A DNA stretch of 64,000 bases. It comes from Symmetrospora coprosmae (lineage: Eukaryota; Basidiomycota; Cystobasidiomycetes; Symmetrosporaceae). The notes below the pieces were generated by a model. The model was not told where the DNA came from, did no database searches, and saw only the letters and a list, made by a program, of their open reading frames with translations. The stretch lies in NCBI GenBank assembly GCA_008802785.1, contig VUYT01000029.1:124001-188000 (forward strand), given 5' to 3'. The translations under genes were made by a program, and so were the position numbers. This document shows positions 45,676-57,192 of the stretch, piece after piece; position 1 is the first letter of the stretch, and every line of letters begins with the position of its first letter.

Positions 45676-45846
45676 TTCTCCGCTTCTGAAATGAGCTCTA
45701 CGGTATCACGAAGCGACGTGTCTGATCTGAAAGCGAGCGGGGCATGCTGCTGAGGCGAGGTAGAAGCGTCTCGGCTGAATCCCGACGGGCGAGAAGGCTA
45801 CATTGCAAGCTAGTCCTGCTATCCACAACGCAATCCTATCCTGCTT

Positions 45847-48113
45847 TCAGCAGATGAACAGAAGATTCATGTCTTGCGGGTGAGACGAGCTCAACTGCGG
45901 CCCAAGCACGAAAAAGCGTGGTCAGTCTACTTCGCCCAGCCGCGAGTGCGATGTAGGAGCACCCACCTGCGGCTTCTGACTGTACTTGCCCTGTAGCTCG
46001 TCACGGATAGTATTGAGCAGCTGGATGTACGACTGCTGTGGGCTGGACGTGGGGGAAAAGAGAAGCGGTGCATGCAATACGCTGTCAGCCATGGGGAGTG
46101 CCCGTGCCGGTAGAGGATGGCGTGACGTACTATTTCGTCAGAGCGGCAATGAATGCGTAGCTCATGGCTCCGGTCGCTTCTCCGGCTTCGGTGGCGTCGG
46201 CCGACGTCTGCAAAGAGCCGGGCCGGGGAGCGATTCAGCGCATTCCCAAGAAAAAATCAGGAGCATCAGCAGATGTGCACGCACCTGAGTGTCCTTGCAT
46301 CCGGACCACATGAGCTGCGCGGATGACGATCCCCAATCAGCATGATTCGAGCGATCCTCGGCACAGGGGGAACCCACCACGTCCGCCGGGCTGGTATTCT
46401 TCTGCTTGGTCTTCTCCGCAGCCCCGCTGTTTTGGTTCATGAGCTTCTTGCCGACCGAGGTAATGTTGCTGAACACGCCGCCGAGATCGCCCTTCATGTA
46501 CGACGTGACGGCACCAAAGGCGCCCATCCCGGCGTCCTTGAAGAAGTTGGGCTCTTTGATCTTGCCAGACGTATCGTACATGTACGGCAGGTCAAGGGCA
46601 GACCCGGAGTGGCAGGCTGTAGAGATGCGTTCATCAGCCGTGGTCCACCTCCACTGTCGAATGTCGAGAGGCTCTTGCCGTAGTACTCACAATCGAAGAT
46701 GGCAGTCAACCGGCAGCCTGCAGGCAGAGGGCGGACCATGATGTCGTGCATCTCGTCGTCGATAATCATGCCTCGCTCTTTGTGGTCCAGGGGATAGATG
46801 GTCTGGGATGCACAGGAAGTTAGAACTGCGACACCGCTGTTTGCTTTTCAGGCGGTGCATCGGCTGCTCACCTCATCAGTGCCATCGTCCTCCTGGATAT
46901 GATTGAGAGCGAAGCATGCGTTGTGTCCGATGGTCAGTGCTTCGTTTAGCAGAAAGCAAGTGAGAGCACTCACGTCTCCGTTCAGATCTTTTGCCTGTCC
47001 GCTGCAGCAGAGAAGAGGCGTCAGCCAGATCGATCGGGCATGCAAGAGCGAGCGTGCGAAACGCACCCGTGTCCAGAGTAGTGGAAGAAGAGCGAGTCGT
47101 TGGGTCGCGCGTCCCGGACGAGCCAGGCCATTGCTTCGAGTATATTCTGGCGCAGAGGCTGCTGGCGGGCACCGAAGCTTCTGTCGTCCTTGAGGATGAC
47201 CATATCTTGGGACTTGTAGCCGTACTTTTGCATCAGAAACTCGGACACGTTGCTGTGGTATTTGCACCGTGAATGGAGATCAGCACCGACAGCATGGTGT
47301 GCAGGAGAGGCAACCGCGCGCACTCGACGTCGTTGTGGCATCCCCGAAGCGCGGACGAGGACCCAGTGTAGTTGATGCCGATGAGAAGAGCTTTGCGCTT
47401 TCCCGAACAGTCCGAGTATTGGTACTGAAAGGGAGCATTCTGCTCGTACACTGGCTGAAAGTGGACAGGGCCCTGGTACTGCTGGGGCGGGCCTTGCTGT
47501 TGCTGGGGATAGCTCTGCTGTCCATAGTGGCTGGGAGGTGGACCGGCGGCTGCGTTGGCATGCACAAGCTCGCGTCAGAGGGGTGATCTCGAACACGGGA
47601 CGCGCTGTTGTGTCTTGGAGATCTAGCAGCCAGCCTCACGGTTTCCAAACTGATTGGGCGGATCTTTGGGCGTTCCAGAAAAGAAAGCAGGACCGCCGTG
47701 TGCCGAGCGAAGATCAGCGGGAAAGCGGCACACTCGAATGCAGTGCAAGCACTGAAGCCTACACGGTCGAGGTGCTCCGTAGGGAGGATTGCCGCCTTGG
47801 ACATAGCCCTGGTGGTTGTACTAGGAGTAGACGCGCGCAGGAGCGGGACATCAGGATCAATCATCCCCGGGATTGCGCATCCATCCGCCAGGAGGAGCTG
47901 CGAGAACATGCTGCGACGCACTTGCGGGCCGGGATAGTTGCCAGTATTGCCAGCGTACTGCGGGCCTGGACCCCCATACTGTCCCTGCCCTGGAGGATTG
48001 GGGTGCCAGGACTGGGGTGCCTGCTGCTGCTGTGGGTAACCGCCTCCGCCATAGTGCGGCTGCTGCTGCTTATATTGATGCGACTGCTGCCAGTTCTGTC
48101 CAGGGTAGGCCAT
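45847..48113 (-). CDS. MCA1: Metacaspase
   Basis: A type I metacaspase, a calcium-dependent Arg/Lys-specific protease acting in the cytosol. The N-terminal prodomain is Gln/Gly/Tyr/Pro-rich ([20 protein letters not shown], later [19 protein letters not shown]). The p20 part has [38 protein letters not shown], and the catalytic His in FFHYSGHG. The catalytic Cys lies in DCCHSG, formed across an intron (FDCE donor / [12 protein letters not shown]). The p10 part includes [14 protein letters not shown] and [10 protein letters not shown]. The last exon ends [14 protein letters not shown], stop at 45847. Around seven introns. It shares a 71-bp divergent promoter with the MINDY gene. Confidence 0.88.
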
Positions 48114-48184
48114 GCTGTAGTATGTATATATATGGATGGTGTCGGAGCGAGACAGAGAGGGACGTCCCCATTCCTCGCTCTTCT
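48114..48184. promoter_or_regulatory. Very short divergent promoter, MCA1 / MINDY
   Basis: Only 71 bp separate the metacaspase start (48113, minus) from the first Met of the deubiquitinase (48185, plus). The gap holds an AT-rich TATGTATATATATGG run at 48121-48135, the only TATA-like element seen. Transcription starts for the two genes must overlap or lie within the coding regions. Confidence 0.55.
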
Positions 48185-48428
48185 ATGACCGCCCAACACC
48201 CCATGCGAGCCATGCATCAAGCAGATGAGCAATCCATGCCACACGCTTCATCGCCATCGTCACCATCAGGATCATCGCGCTCGCTGCAGAATCAGGACCG
48301 CGTCCCTTTGGACGAGGCGCGGTTAGCGGGTGCCGGGGACCGGGACAGGCAGCACCGCAGCTCGGCAGCGACAGACCCAACGAGCCCGGCAGAGGGCGAA
48401 GAAGAGGACAATGGCAGTGCTCAACCTG

Positions 48429-48462
<34 letters not shown>

Positions 48463-50045
48463 TCCTGAGAACGGTGAGGCTATACGGCTACAGTGTCCTC
48501 TCCGCACGTGCCTGTCCTGTACGCCACTCAGCGCGGGTCTCCCCCTCCCTACAGACACTCATATCGACCAGGCATGCACATGGCCTCTGAAACGCATCGC
48601 CTGGCCTCCCTTCGTCGACTACCCAAGAGACGTGCAGATCCTCTGCCAGGCCGAGAATGGCCCATGTTCGCTCATCGCGCTCATCAACATCCTCTCTGTG
48701 CGTCCGACACCCTGCTACAGACATCCTGCTGGCCTGGCCTGACTTGACTGCCTGGCTCCGTCGTCTCCACCCGTCCGCTCCTCCACAGCTCCGCGGCGAC
48801 ATCCACATCCCCTTGCACCTCCGCACGGCCACCTTTTCCTTCCTGTCTACCCTCGTAGCCGACTGCCTCCTCCGACGATCAACAGCCGCCGGACACGCTA
48901 CTGCAGACCTCGACTTTGCGCTCTCCATCCTCCCAAAGACTCTGAACGGCCTCGATGTCAATGTCGACTTCATCTCTGGCGCCTTCTCCCGGCCGGAAGG
49001 GACCCAGCCGGGCGAGCTCGAGCTGTTCCAGCTGGCAGGCATACCTATGCGCCACGGATGGCTCTGCTCGCCCGACGAGCGCGAGACGTACGACGTCCTC
49101 GTCGGTACTGCCAGCAGCTACGATGAAGCAGTGATGCGCTGCGTCCAAGGGGACGAGCTCACGGGTGGCGCAATCACTGCGAGCGGCGCTCATGGAACAG
49201 ACACGATACAGCTCGAGCAGATCTTCGAAGACCTCTCGGAAGACCCGGAGAAGCAGGCCAGAGTGTACCAGGCGCAGGTCATCCGCCGCTGGCTGGACGC
49301 GTCAACGACACAGCTGACGTACGCGGGCCTCTTCGAGCTGTCCGAGAAGCTCGAACCGGGCTCGCTGTGCGCCCTCTTCCGCAACGCCCACTTTTCCGCG
49401 CTTTATCGACGCCCGGACACGCCGGTCGGCCCGGGAGAGCAGGACGCTGCGATTGACCAGGAAAGCAGCAGCAGCCAGTACATGCCCCGCGCCACCCTGT
49501 TCCACCTCGTCACGGACGCGTCCCTCCTCCACGAGCCGCAGCACGTCTGGGAGTCGCTCGAGGACGTCGAGGGCGCCAACTCGCAGTTCTTCGACAGCGC
49601 CCTGCGCCCGGCACAAAGTCGCCACGACTATGCGAGGCAGCAGCAGAGTGCGGCCCAGCGGAATTCGGGCAGAGAGCGAGGGGAAGACGCAGACATGGCG
49701 CTCGCGGCGCAGATGCAGCAGGATGAGTATGATCGGGAAGAGATGTACGCTCGACGGGAGCAGCGCGAAAGAGAACAGGAGAAGGAGCGAGACAGAGAGC
49801 GGCAGCGGCTGGAGCCGGAGCAGCGGGAGCAGCGGGGAACCCAGGCAGGACCCATCGCTCAGGATCGAAACACAACACTGCCAGCGAGCGGACATCCAGT
49901 GGGCAGCAATGCGCATGAGCAGCACGAGCCCGTTGTCCCGACGACCACGCCAGGCAGGACAGGCGTGACCAGAGCGAAGAACACAACGGACAAAGCAAAA
50001 GGCAAAGGCAAAGACAAGAAGGACAAGGGGTGCATTGTCAGCTGA
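48185..50045 (+). CDS. MINDY-family deubiquitinase with CaaX tail
   Basis: A MINDY (DUF544) cysteine protease, expected to trim K48-linked polyubiquitin. Exons: 48185-48473, 48555-48697 and 48789-50045, giving about 562 residues. The N-terminus contains a polyalanine run encoded by GCT/CTG triplets (48430-48460). The catalytic Cys is in QAENGPCSLIALINIL and the catalytic His in FRNAHFSALYR. After the domain comes a long charged coiled-coil-like stretch (DEYDREEMYARREQREREQE), as in ubiquitin-binding MIU helices of MINDY proteins. The C-terminus is KGKGKDKKDKGCIVS: a polybasic run and a CIVS CaaX box, predicting prenylation and membrane attachment. Confidence 0.88.
48430..48461. repeat. CTG/GCT triplet microsatellite
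   Basis: About ten CTG/GCT triplets in the first exon of the MINDY gene encode a polyalanine stretch. Confidence 0.85.
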
Positions 50046-50294
50046 CGCCTAGCGCGTCGGGCAATCTAGCGTGAGCAGCAGTGACCTTCTGTAGGCTGTG
50101 TGAGAGTCCAACCGTTGTTGTATATCATCTGGCTCCTTCTCCGCCTCTGTCCGAGAGACGGAGTTTCGTTCCGATGGGCTCTCCTCCTTCTTCTCCTCCC
50201 GACATATCGTGATGGCGGCTGATCTGGGGAGGGTATAACACGGATCAGCCAATTGACGTGAAACGCAATCGCGACAGGAAGAAGCGTCACCGCC

Positions 50295-51623
50295 ATGTTC
50301 ACGCTGCGCGTCAGGTAATAAGTCGTCGTCGAGAGGCGGAGAGCTGCGTAGCGGAGGCTGACGGATGCGCGAGCTCCTCCGAACAGGCTCCCGAGCAAGC
50401 TCGCTTCAGTCACGATAGACGAGACGACGTGCACGCTGCACGATCTGGGCATGCAGCTGTGGAGCCTGACCGATGTGCTCCCCTCGGCAATGCAGAGTGA
50501 GCCCAAACAGGAGAGGGCCAACCTGCATTCGGGATTGACCGAATCTCCTTGTCCTTGTCCTTTCCCCTCCCGGCCCGCTGTCTTTCTCTACTCCCTCTCG
50601 CCCCCGGTCACGCTCGCACACACCGATCCCTGTTTCAGTCCGTGTGGGAACGCCGCCGGTGACGACCGTCCTGCCTGAGGACCGCCCCGATGCCCTCCTG
50701 GTCGAGTACGGCGTCACGGACCACGACACGATCACCGTGCAGATGAAGCCTGCCGCGCATCTCGTCGTGCACGGTACCGCCTTCATATCCTCCTTCTCCT
50801 CCTGTCCGCCTTCGTCGTCGTCCAGCGGGTCCGTCCGGTGCGTTTCGACCGGCCGCGGGCAGACGCTCAACGGCAGCAGCGGCGAAGGCAGCGCGGGCGG
50901 CAGTATAGCCACAGCTCCTACCTCCGATCCTTTCCACGGCTGCAGCCCGCACGATCCCGCTTTCTGGCCCGGCACCTTCCTCTCCGGGCACGCTCCCTCC
51001 TCCTCCGACAGCCAGGCAGGCCCCTCGCAGCCGCAGAAGACTAGGCCGCGCAAGCCCAACAGAGACTCTCCGGATGCCGAGCCCACTCCCGGCCAGACCG
51101 GCGGAGCGATCATGGAGCTCATCCGTGAGATTAAGCCGAGCGCCGGGACAGGTGAAGGAGGTGGTACAGGAGGACGAGCTGTGAAGGCCATCAAGCGACC
51201 GTGGAGCAAAGGCGAGGCTGCGTATCACCATGTAAAGGAGCTCAAGAAGGTCAACGCCGTTCCCAAGGGTGCCGAGAAGGAGAAGAAGAAGACAATCGTC
51301 GGGGACCTGTGGGAGAGCGACCTGATGGCCGAGATTCACCTCGCGGAGCGCGAATCCTTCTTCGACAGGTGGGTAGGCCCTCTTTTCAGCATCGGCCATG
51401 CTTGCCGGGACGTCCTGTCCTGAAAGCCTCTCTGATTCTGATTCTGATTCTGCTTCTGTGTATCCGGCGTTGCGGTCGAGCCAGCTGGCTCACGAGGAAG
51501 ATAACGCCCACGATGTCGCTGCAGGAGCTCGAGAACGAGCTAGACGACCAGGAGGTGTTTGCAAAGTGGGACCCTCGCTTTGACTTCCTCGCCAGGCTGG
51601 AGCTGGGCGAGTGGTCTGACTGA
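50295..51623 (+). CDS. Ubiquitin-like-fold protein, unknown
   Basis: Four exons fit: 50295-50314, 50357-50496, 50639-51368 and 51497-51623, about 338 residues. Spliced, the start reads MFTLRVRLTDARAPPNRLP, then TIDETTCTLHDLGMQLWSL, IRVGTPPVTTVLPED, and LLVEYGVTDHDTITVQ. This pattern (short beta start, xxGxPP, LP, L..YG...DTI.V) resembles the UBX-like domain at the N-terminus of Otu1/YOD1, so a ubiquitin-like fold is inferred for residues ~1-95. No OTU catalytic domain follows. Instead there is a Ser/Gly-rich linker and a C-terminal region AIMELIREIKPSAG, WSKGEAAYHHVKELKKVNAV, GDLWESDLMAEIHLAERESF, closing LGEWSD. I do not recognise it. Intron 3 contains an ATTCTG microsatellite. Confidence 0.7.
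51430..51460. repeat. ATTCTG microsatellite in an intron
   Basis: Four to five CTGATT-type hexamers lie in the third intron of the ubiquitin-like-fold gene. Confidence 0.75.
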
Positions 51624-52004
51624 TCAAAGGGCACGGCCGGAATTGATGAAAGAGCGGGTGCCGGCAGAGGGGAAGCAGCTGCGGTTAGGGCTGCAGGAGT
51701 ATGCCGGTCTGAGAGTAGCGTAGCATCGGACATGGGTGCGCAAGCGTCTGCTGTAGTACGGACTGGCCTACGCTTTCGGGTGTCGGGAGGTAGAATGGCT
51801 TTGTTTCATTCCCAGTCCAGCGCCGCATTGCCAGTATTCTCTCTCGTAGATTCGTCGGCATTCGCGAGCTTGCGACCGCCGACTGCCGTCTTTCGGGTAC
51901 TAGCCACAACAAGCATCGTGTTACATACCTCGCCATGCACTGCCATGTGGGTCAGACCCAAGTGTCTCTTCTCTTCTCTCCTAGCGCCTCGTCTGGTGCT
52001 GGTG
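51624..52004. other. Intergenic, convergent gene ends
   Basis: This 381-bp stretch lies between the convergent stops of the ubiquitin-like-fold gene and the cyclophilin gene. It presumably holds both 3' ends. No gene or clear terminator was identified. Confidence 0.4.
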
Positions 52005-53193
52005 TCATTGCGCCGCTATTGGGTTGGCGTGGACGACGACTTCCAATGTGCGGATCTCCTCTTTTGGCCGGTTCTTGGCATCAACGGGGATGCGCTCCAT
52101 GGCGTCGAGGGTCGAGTCCTGCCCGTCAATGACCCGACCAAAGATCGAATACTGGCAGAGCACACAGCGCGTGATCCGCGTAAGCTGGTGCCAGCGGATG
52201 CGAGCCTGCGTACGCGTTTGCGTATGCCAAGGCTCGCTGATCGAGTCAGTAGAGCGACGCACCTTGCCGTCCAGATGCGCCGCTTTGGCGTACGTGATGA
52301 AGAATTGGGATCTGGTAGCGTGGATGATGGATAGCGGTCAGCTCCAGCCTTGCTCCCAGCGCGAGGCTTCATCCTCAGCGTCGCTCGGGGTACAAGCGAG
52401 ATCCTGAGCAGGGAAAAACAGAGCAAAGTACGCCACAGACGCACTTGTTTGTATCTGGCCCAGAGTTTGCCATTGCGACCATTCCCCTGTTGTTGAACTG
52501 CGCGGCCAGTCCCACCAGTGCGCATGTGAGTACGGTCATCCTATCAGGAGGGGGAAGATCGAAGCGAACGAAGGACGTACACGCAGCGTCGAGCGTATCT
52601 CGTCATTGAAAGGCTCGCCCCATATTGACTGTCCTCCCTTGCCGGTTCCTGACGGGTCTCCTGTTTGAATCATGAAGTTCTTGATATTGCGATGCCACTT
52701 TGTGCCAGTGTACTGTCCTGACGCGCACAGGGCGAGGAAGTTCTGTCACGGTGCGCAGAGTAGGTCAGACCAGACAGCCGCGGACGGGAGGAGGTGCGCG
52801 TCGCAAGGGTGCGGCAGAGGAGAGGAGACATCAGGGCAAGCCGCGATGAGTTGATGTGCCGGGCCTTGGAGGAAGAGCCGAGCTCTCCTGTCGTCCAGAC
52901 CTTTGCGCACCTCTGCCGTTTTTGGGACAGCTTCGCAGAAGACCTCGAGCTGACAGACAGGGAAGGCCACGAGGGTGACGGACGCGCAAGGAGATCAGTA
53001 TTGTGGGTGTCGTCGTCGCCGTCGTCGCGGCGACGAGCCAATGCGTTACGTTGTCGACGGCGAGCGCACCTTTAGCTCTCCGTGGGTCGTCTTGAATGTC
53101 ACGGACTGGGAATGCAGGCGGCAGAGAGGGCAGCGACGACGTTAGCTGACTGCGTCCATCCATGCGCGTCATCCATAGCAGCACTCTCACCAT
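52005..53193 (-). CDS. PPIL3: PPIL3-type cyclophilin
   Basis: A small peptidyl-prolyl isomerase of the PPIL3/Cyp10 class, a spliceosome-associated cyclophilin in animals. Exons spell [12 protein letters not shown], an [11 protein letters not shown] segment, [54 protein letters not shown], the block [29 protein letters not shown], and [20 protein letters not shown], ending [11 protein letters not shown] at 52005. Catalytic-site residues HR..NFM.QTGD and the SQFFIT motif are kept. The first coding exon appears to be only the ATG (53193-53191): an intron starting GTGAGAG follows directly and ends CCCAG at 53106, after which TCC continues as Ser2, matching the family N-terminus MSVT. Confidence 0.87.
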
Positions 53194-53465
53194 CCTGTGT
53201 GTGTGTCTGTAAGTTGTCCTGTGTATGCGAATCAGTAGGCGAAAGAGCAACCTCGCCCTTCGGTCCCTCGCCTCGTCCTCGTCGCCTCTTCCTCTGACCA
53301 CGACGACCACCACCACCACAGAGAGGGACATTGCATCAGTCTGCATGCGCATGTCAGAGCAGACTGCTGCGTCATACCTCTCAGGATAGACGATAGACGG
53401 GGGACCCACACGCGTAGACGACCACGGCGGGACGCGTCGAGGAGGAGCAGCAGAGCACGGCAGCG
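53194..53465. promoter_or_regulatory. Divergent promoter, PPIL3 / CTF18
   Basis: This 272-bp gap lies between divergently transcribed genes and likely carries both promoters. It includes CCACCACCACCAC and TGTGTGTGTC simple runs. No specific factor site is claimed. Confidence 0.45.
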
Positions 53466-56400
53466 ATGGACACGTATGAGGAGCAGCAGGAGCATATCAG
53501 CGATCCGGACAGGGACAGGGACAGGGACAGGGAGCAGCAGGCGCGTAGCATTGAAGACGAGCTGCAGGAGGACGAGGTCTTCCTCGTCCAGCTCCCGCCG
53601 AACACGCCCGCTGCCACCGACAACAACGACGACGAGGCGGGCATGAACGACAAGGAACTCGAGGAGGACGACACGTTTTTCATAGCGCACACTGCTGCCA
53701 GTGATGCAGACGGTCCTGGTCATGCACAGGGCCGCCCGCTGTTGCAGCCAGAGGATGTCGACAATCCCCTCGAGGAGGATCCAGCGTTCCTCGTCGCGTC
53801 GCTTGGTGGACAGCCACAGCTATCCCAGCTGGCACAGACACGCACAACGCATGGCAATGTGAACGACGACGACGACGACGACCTACCAAGCGTCTCGCAG
53901 GTCTACGGCAATGTCACCAACCAGGAAAAGCACAGGCTGGACGTCTCGAATCTCCACCTCGGACAGAAGAACGACCCCCAGCGCGCAATAGGCGCAACCA
54001 CCTACAGCGGCCATAGGATCGTCTTTGAGCGAAAGCTAGGCAACCGCATGATTGGCCAGGTGGGCTGGGCTGCTTCCCCCTTCTCGTATCGAGGCGAGGC
54101 GTCCTCGGCGCGACACCCTACAAACGCGTAAATGGGCGCGCGCGCTGACGCCACATTGCCGCATTGCAACGCAGACCCCAGCCCTCGGAGAAGCCGGCGA
54201 CACAGACCCGAAGGCACTTGCAAAGCTCGCATTGACGCTCCTTGACGCGCCCGTGCACGTCCTCATGGAGCGCATCGAGGCCGATATCAACGCAAAGGCA
54301 CTTGCAGTGGCGCAGGCGGCCCTGGCCGGGTCGGATAAGCCGGCAATGATGCTCGCGCCAGCTGCTGGCAGCAAGCATACCGCGAGGAAAGCCAAAGGCA
54401 AGGGCAGGGACGTTGACGGGGACAAGGAGACGGACACGCGCACCTGGCCAGACCGGTACAAGCCAAAGCTCTTCACCGAGCTCCTGGGCGACGAGCGCAC
54501 GCACCGCCAGGCCATGTCGTGGCTGAAGGAGTGGGACTCGTGCGTCTTTCGCTCGACGCAGTCCGCCGCGGCGCGCAAGAAGGCGAGCATGAAGCGCGCG
54601 CGGGACGCCGCCTCTGCCGCTGCCTCTGCCTCGGCTGGTGGTGCTGGTTCTGGTCCTGGGCTTCCAGGGGCTAGCGAGAGCACGGACGCGCACCACCGCC
54701 CGCAGGACAAGATTCTCCTGCTGACGGGCCCGCCGGGCTTGGGCAAGACGACGCTCGCGCACGTCATTGCCGCGCAGGCCGGGTATCGCGTCCAGGAGAT
54801 CAACGCGAGCGACGACCGCACCGCAGGCGTCGTCAGAGACCGGATCCGGCAGAGCTTGGAAACGAGCTCCATCTCCAACTACCGGGTGCAGAGCGGACCC
54901 GCCGTGGCTGCGAACCTGAAGAGCAGGCCGACGTGCTTGATCATTGACGAGATTGACGGGGCGGGAGGAGGAGATGCGGTGAGCGAGAGCGAGAGCGAGA
55001 GCGCGCCCACGCAGATCGCATCCAGCAGTCCTGGTTGCAATAGGAAAGCTGATCGTGAGGGTGTTGGCAGGGCTTCATCCGGACGCTCGTCAAGCTCATC
55101 CAGGACGGGAGCAAACCGCCGTCGAAGGCGAAAGGAGGTGAGTGTCCCAGTGCCCGCTCGTGCGCTACGTGCAACAACTCATTCTCCTTCTTCCGTCACG
55201 CTGCCGGCCAGGCAAAGGAAAGAAGGACTCGCCCCCACTCTTGCGGCCCATCATCTGCATCTGCAACGACCTGTCAGTTTGCGTGTGTACAGCGTTCTCC
55301 TCCGTAAGTCGGTTATGCTGACCGATTCAGACGCCGCTGCTCGCAGATACGCTCCCGCCTTAAGACCGCTCCGGACCATGGCCCGCATAGTCCGCTTCCA
55401 CCCGCCGACGACCGCACACCTCACCAAGCGCTTGCGTGCTATCTGTGACATCGAGGGTCTGAAAGCCGACAATAAGACGCTGACGACGCTTGTAGAAGTG
55501 GCCGAAGGCGACATGCGGAGCTGCTTGAACACACTCCAGGTGGGGCCTGCTTCCTGCAGGTGCTGCTTCTCATCACTGCGGTCGGCTGACGAGGCACTGC
55601 CTGCTTCCTGCGATGATGTGCTAAATCACCAGATTGTGCGGACTCAGAGCGACACGCTCCATGAAAAGATGATCCGATCCACCGCGCTGGGGCTCAAAGA
55701 CACCGCGACGTCAGTCACTGCCGTGTGGGACAAGCTCTTCCGAACGCCGTCGAAGAAGCGCCAAAAGGGCATCGAGGAGGCCATCGGTGACAAGTACGTC
55801 AGTCCGCTCGTCAAGGACATCTCGACATGTGGCGAATACGACAAGCTGGCGCAGAGTAAGCTTCTCGCCTTGTCCTTGCTGCTTCTCTCTCTCTCACGAC
55901 TCGGCGGATCGCAGCTGACGCTCACCGTCACCTACCGCACTCGTAGCCTGCTTCGAGAGCTACCTCAAAGTCAAGTCGCCCGCGGACGGCCTCAAGGCTA
56001 TCAACGCGGCCTTGGAGTGGCTAGGACATTACGACCGCTTCGACCAGCAACTGCGCACAGCCCGCGAATACGACATCATGCCATACATTCCGTATACATT
56101 TGTCGCGTGGAATCCGCTCTTTGCGTCCGTGGCAAACAAGACGCCAGAATGGCCAAAGGTTGACTATGAGGTGCGCCTTATCAACAATAGTACACGAGCT
56201 CTGCGCAATGTTAGAGCAGCAGCTTACGCGTTCTCCTGACACTGCATCCGTCAGATGTACCTCCAACGTACGGCACACCAGGAGATTGCGGACGCCCTCG
56301 CAAAATCGCTGCCGCTTACGCTCAAGAATCTCTTCACGTCCACATCTGTGGCATGCGAGCTGGCTCCATCACTCGTGCGCATCCTTTTGCCGGACCTGCG

Positions 56401-57117
56401 GCCGGTCAACCAGCAGCTCATCAAGGCGGACGACCGGCTCGTGCTCAAGACGCTCGTGCAGCAGATGGCGGACCTGGGCGTCTCGTACCAGCCGGACAGA
56501 AACGAGGACGGCCAGATCGTGTACAAACTCGAGCCGCAGCTCGACGCGTTTGCACACTGGGACGGAAAGCGCGCCCCTGACCTCCCGCCCGCCAGGTTCA
56601 ACCTCCGACAGCTCGTCGCAAAGGAGCTCGAGGCGGAAATGGTAAGGAGGGGCGGCAGTGCGGCAGGCGTCGATGGCGCAGGCGGGAAGAATATGACGCG
56701 CGAGATAGGCGATGTTATGAAAGCCTACAAGGCGTAAGCTGCGCTCATCGATCCGTCTTGCCCCACTTTTTACTCTGCTGATCGTCGATCTATACCTTCT
56801 CCAACAGGACGGCCAAAGGAGGACAGCTCGCTGGAGGGGCCAACGGGGCCCCACCACCCGTCCCTGTCGCACTGGATTTCTTCGGCCGGCCTATCCTCCC
56901 GAAGGTTTTGCCCGCTCCTGCCGTCGACCAGACCAACACCAACGGCAATGGCGACATCGGGCATTCAGACCAGGAGAACCGCTCCGTCGAGAACGGCCGA
57001 CCGGCCAAGCGACAAAGAAAGGAGCAGAAGGGCGACGTTAAGGTTTTCTACAAATTTCACGAGGGCTTCTCCAACGCAGTTCGCACCAATATCCGCGTAA
57101 CTGATCTGTTCCGCTGA
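53466..57117 (+). CDS. CTF18: CTF18, RFC-like clamp loader large subunit
   Basis: The large subunit of the Ctf18-RFC clamp loader, which loads PCNA at forks and supports sister-chromatid cohesion; nuclear. The N-terminus is acidic and repetitive (DPDRDRDRDRE from a GGGACA microsatellite; DDDDDDLPSVSQVYG). After the 115-bp intron 54060-54174: TPALGEAG, WPDRYKPKLFTELLGDERTH, Walker A LLTGPPGLGKTTLAHVIA, INASDDR, and Walker B CLIIDEIDG. Further exons give FIRTLVKLIQDG, RPIICICNDLYAPALRPLR, IVRFHPPTTAHLTKRL, and EGDMRSCLNTLQ, the RFC-box set typical of CTF18. The C-terminus is YKFHEGFSNAVR...DLFR, stop at 57117, the conserved end that binds Dcc1/Ctf8. Eight or more introns. It converges with PUS4, 75 bp between stops. 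Confidence 0.92.
53508..53531. repeat. GGGACA microsatellite in CTF18 exon 1
   Basis: Four GACAGG hexamers encode an Asp-Arg repeat near the CTF18 N-terminus. Confidence 0.85.
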
Positions 57118-57192
57118 TGCACTGCTCTGGCTTCTGTGCCCGCCGGTGATTGTGCTTGCTGTTGTCGTTACTCGTACATGCATGGCCGCCTC

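Noticed and set aside
50066-50521. 151-codon minus-strand frame with a hydrophobic stretch
   Set aside because: Antisense to exons 1-2 of the ubiquitin-like-fold gene and without homologous features.
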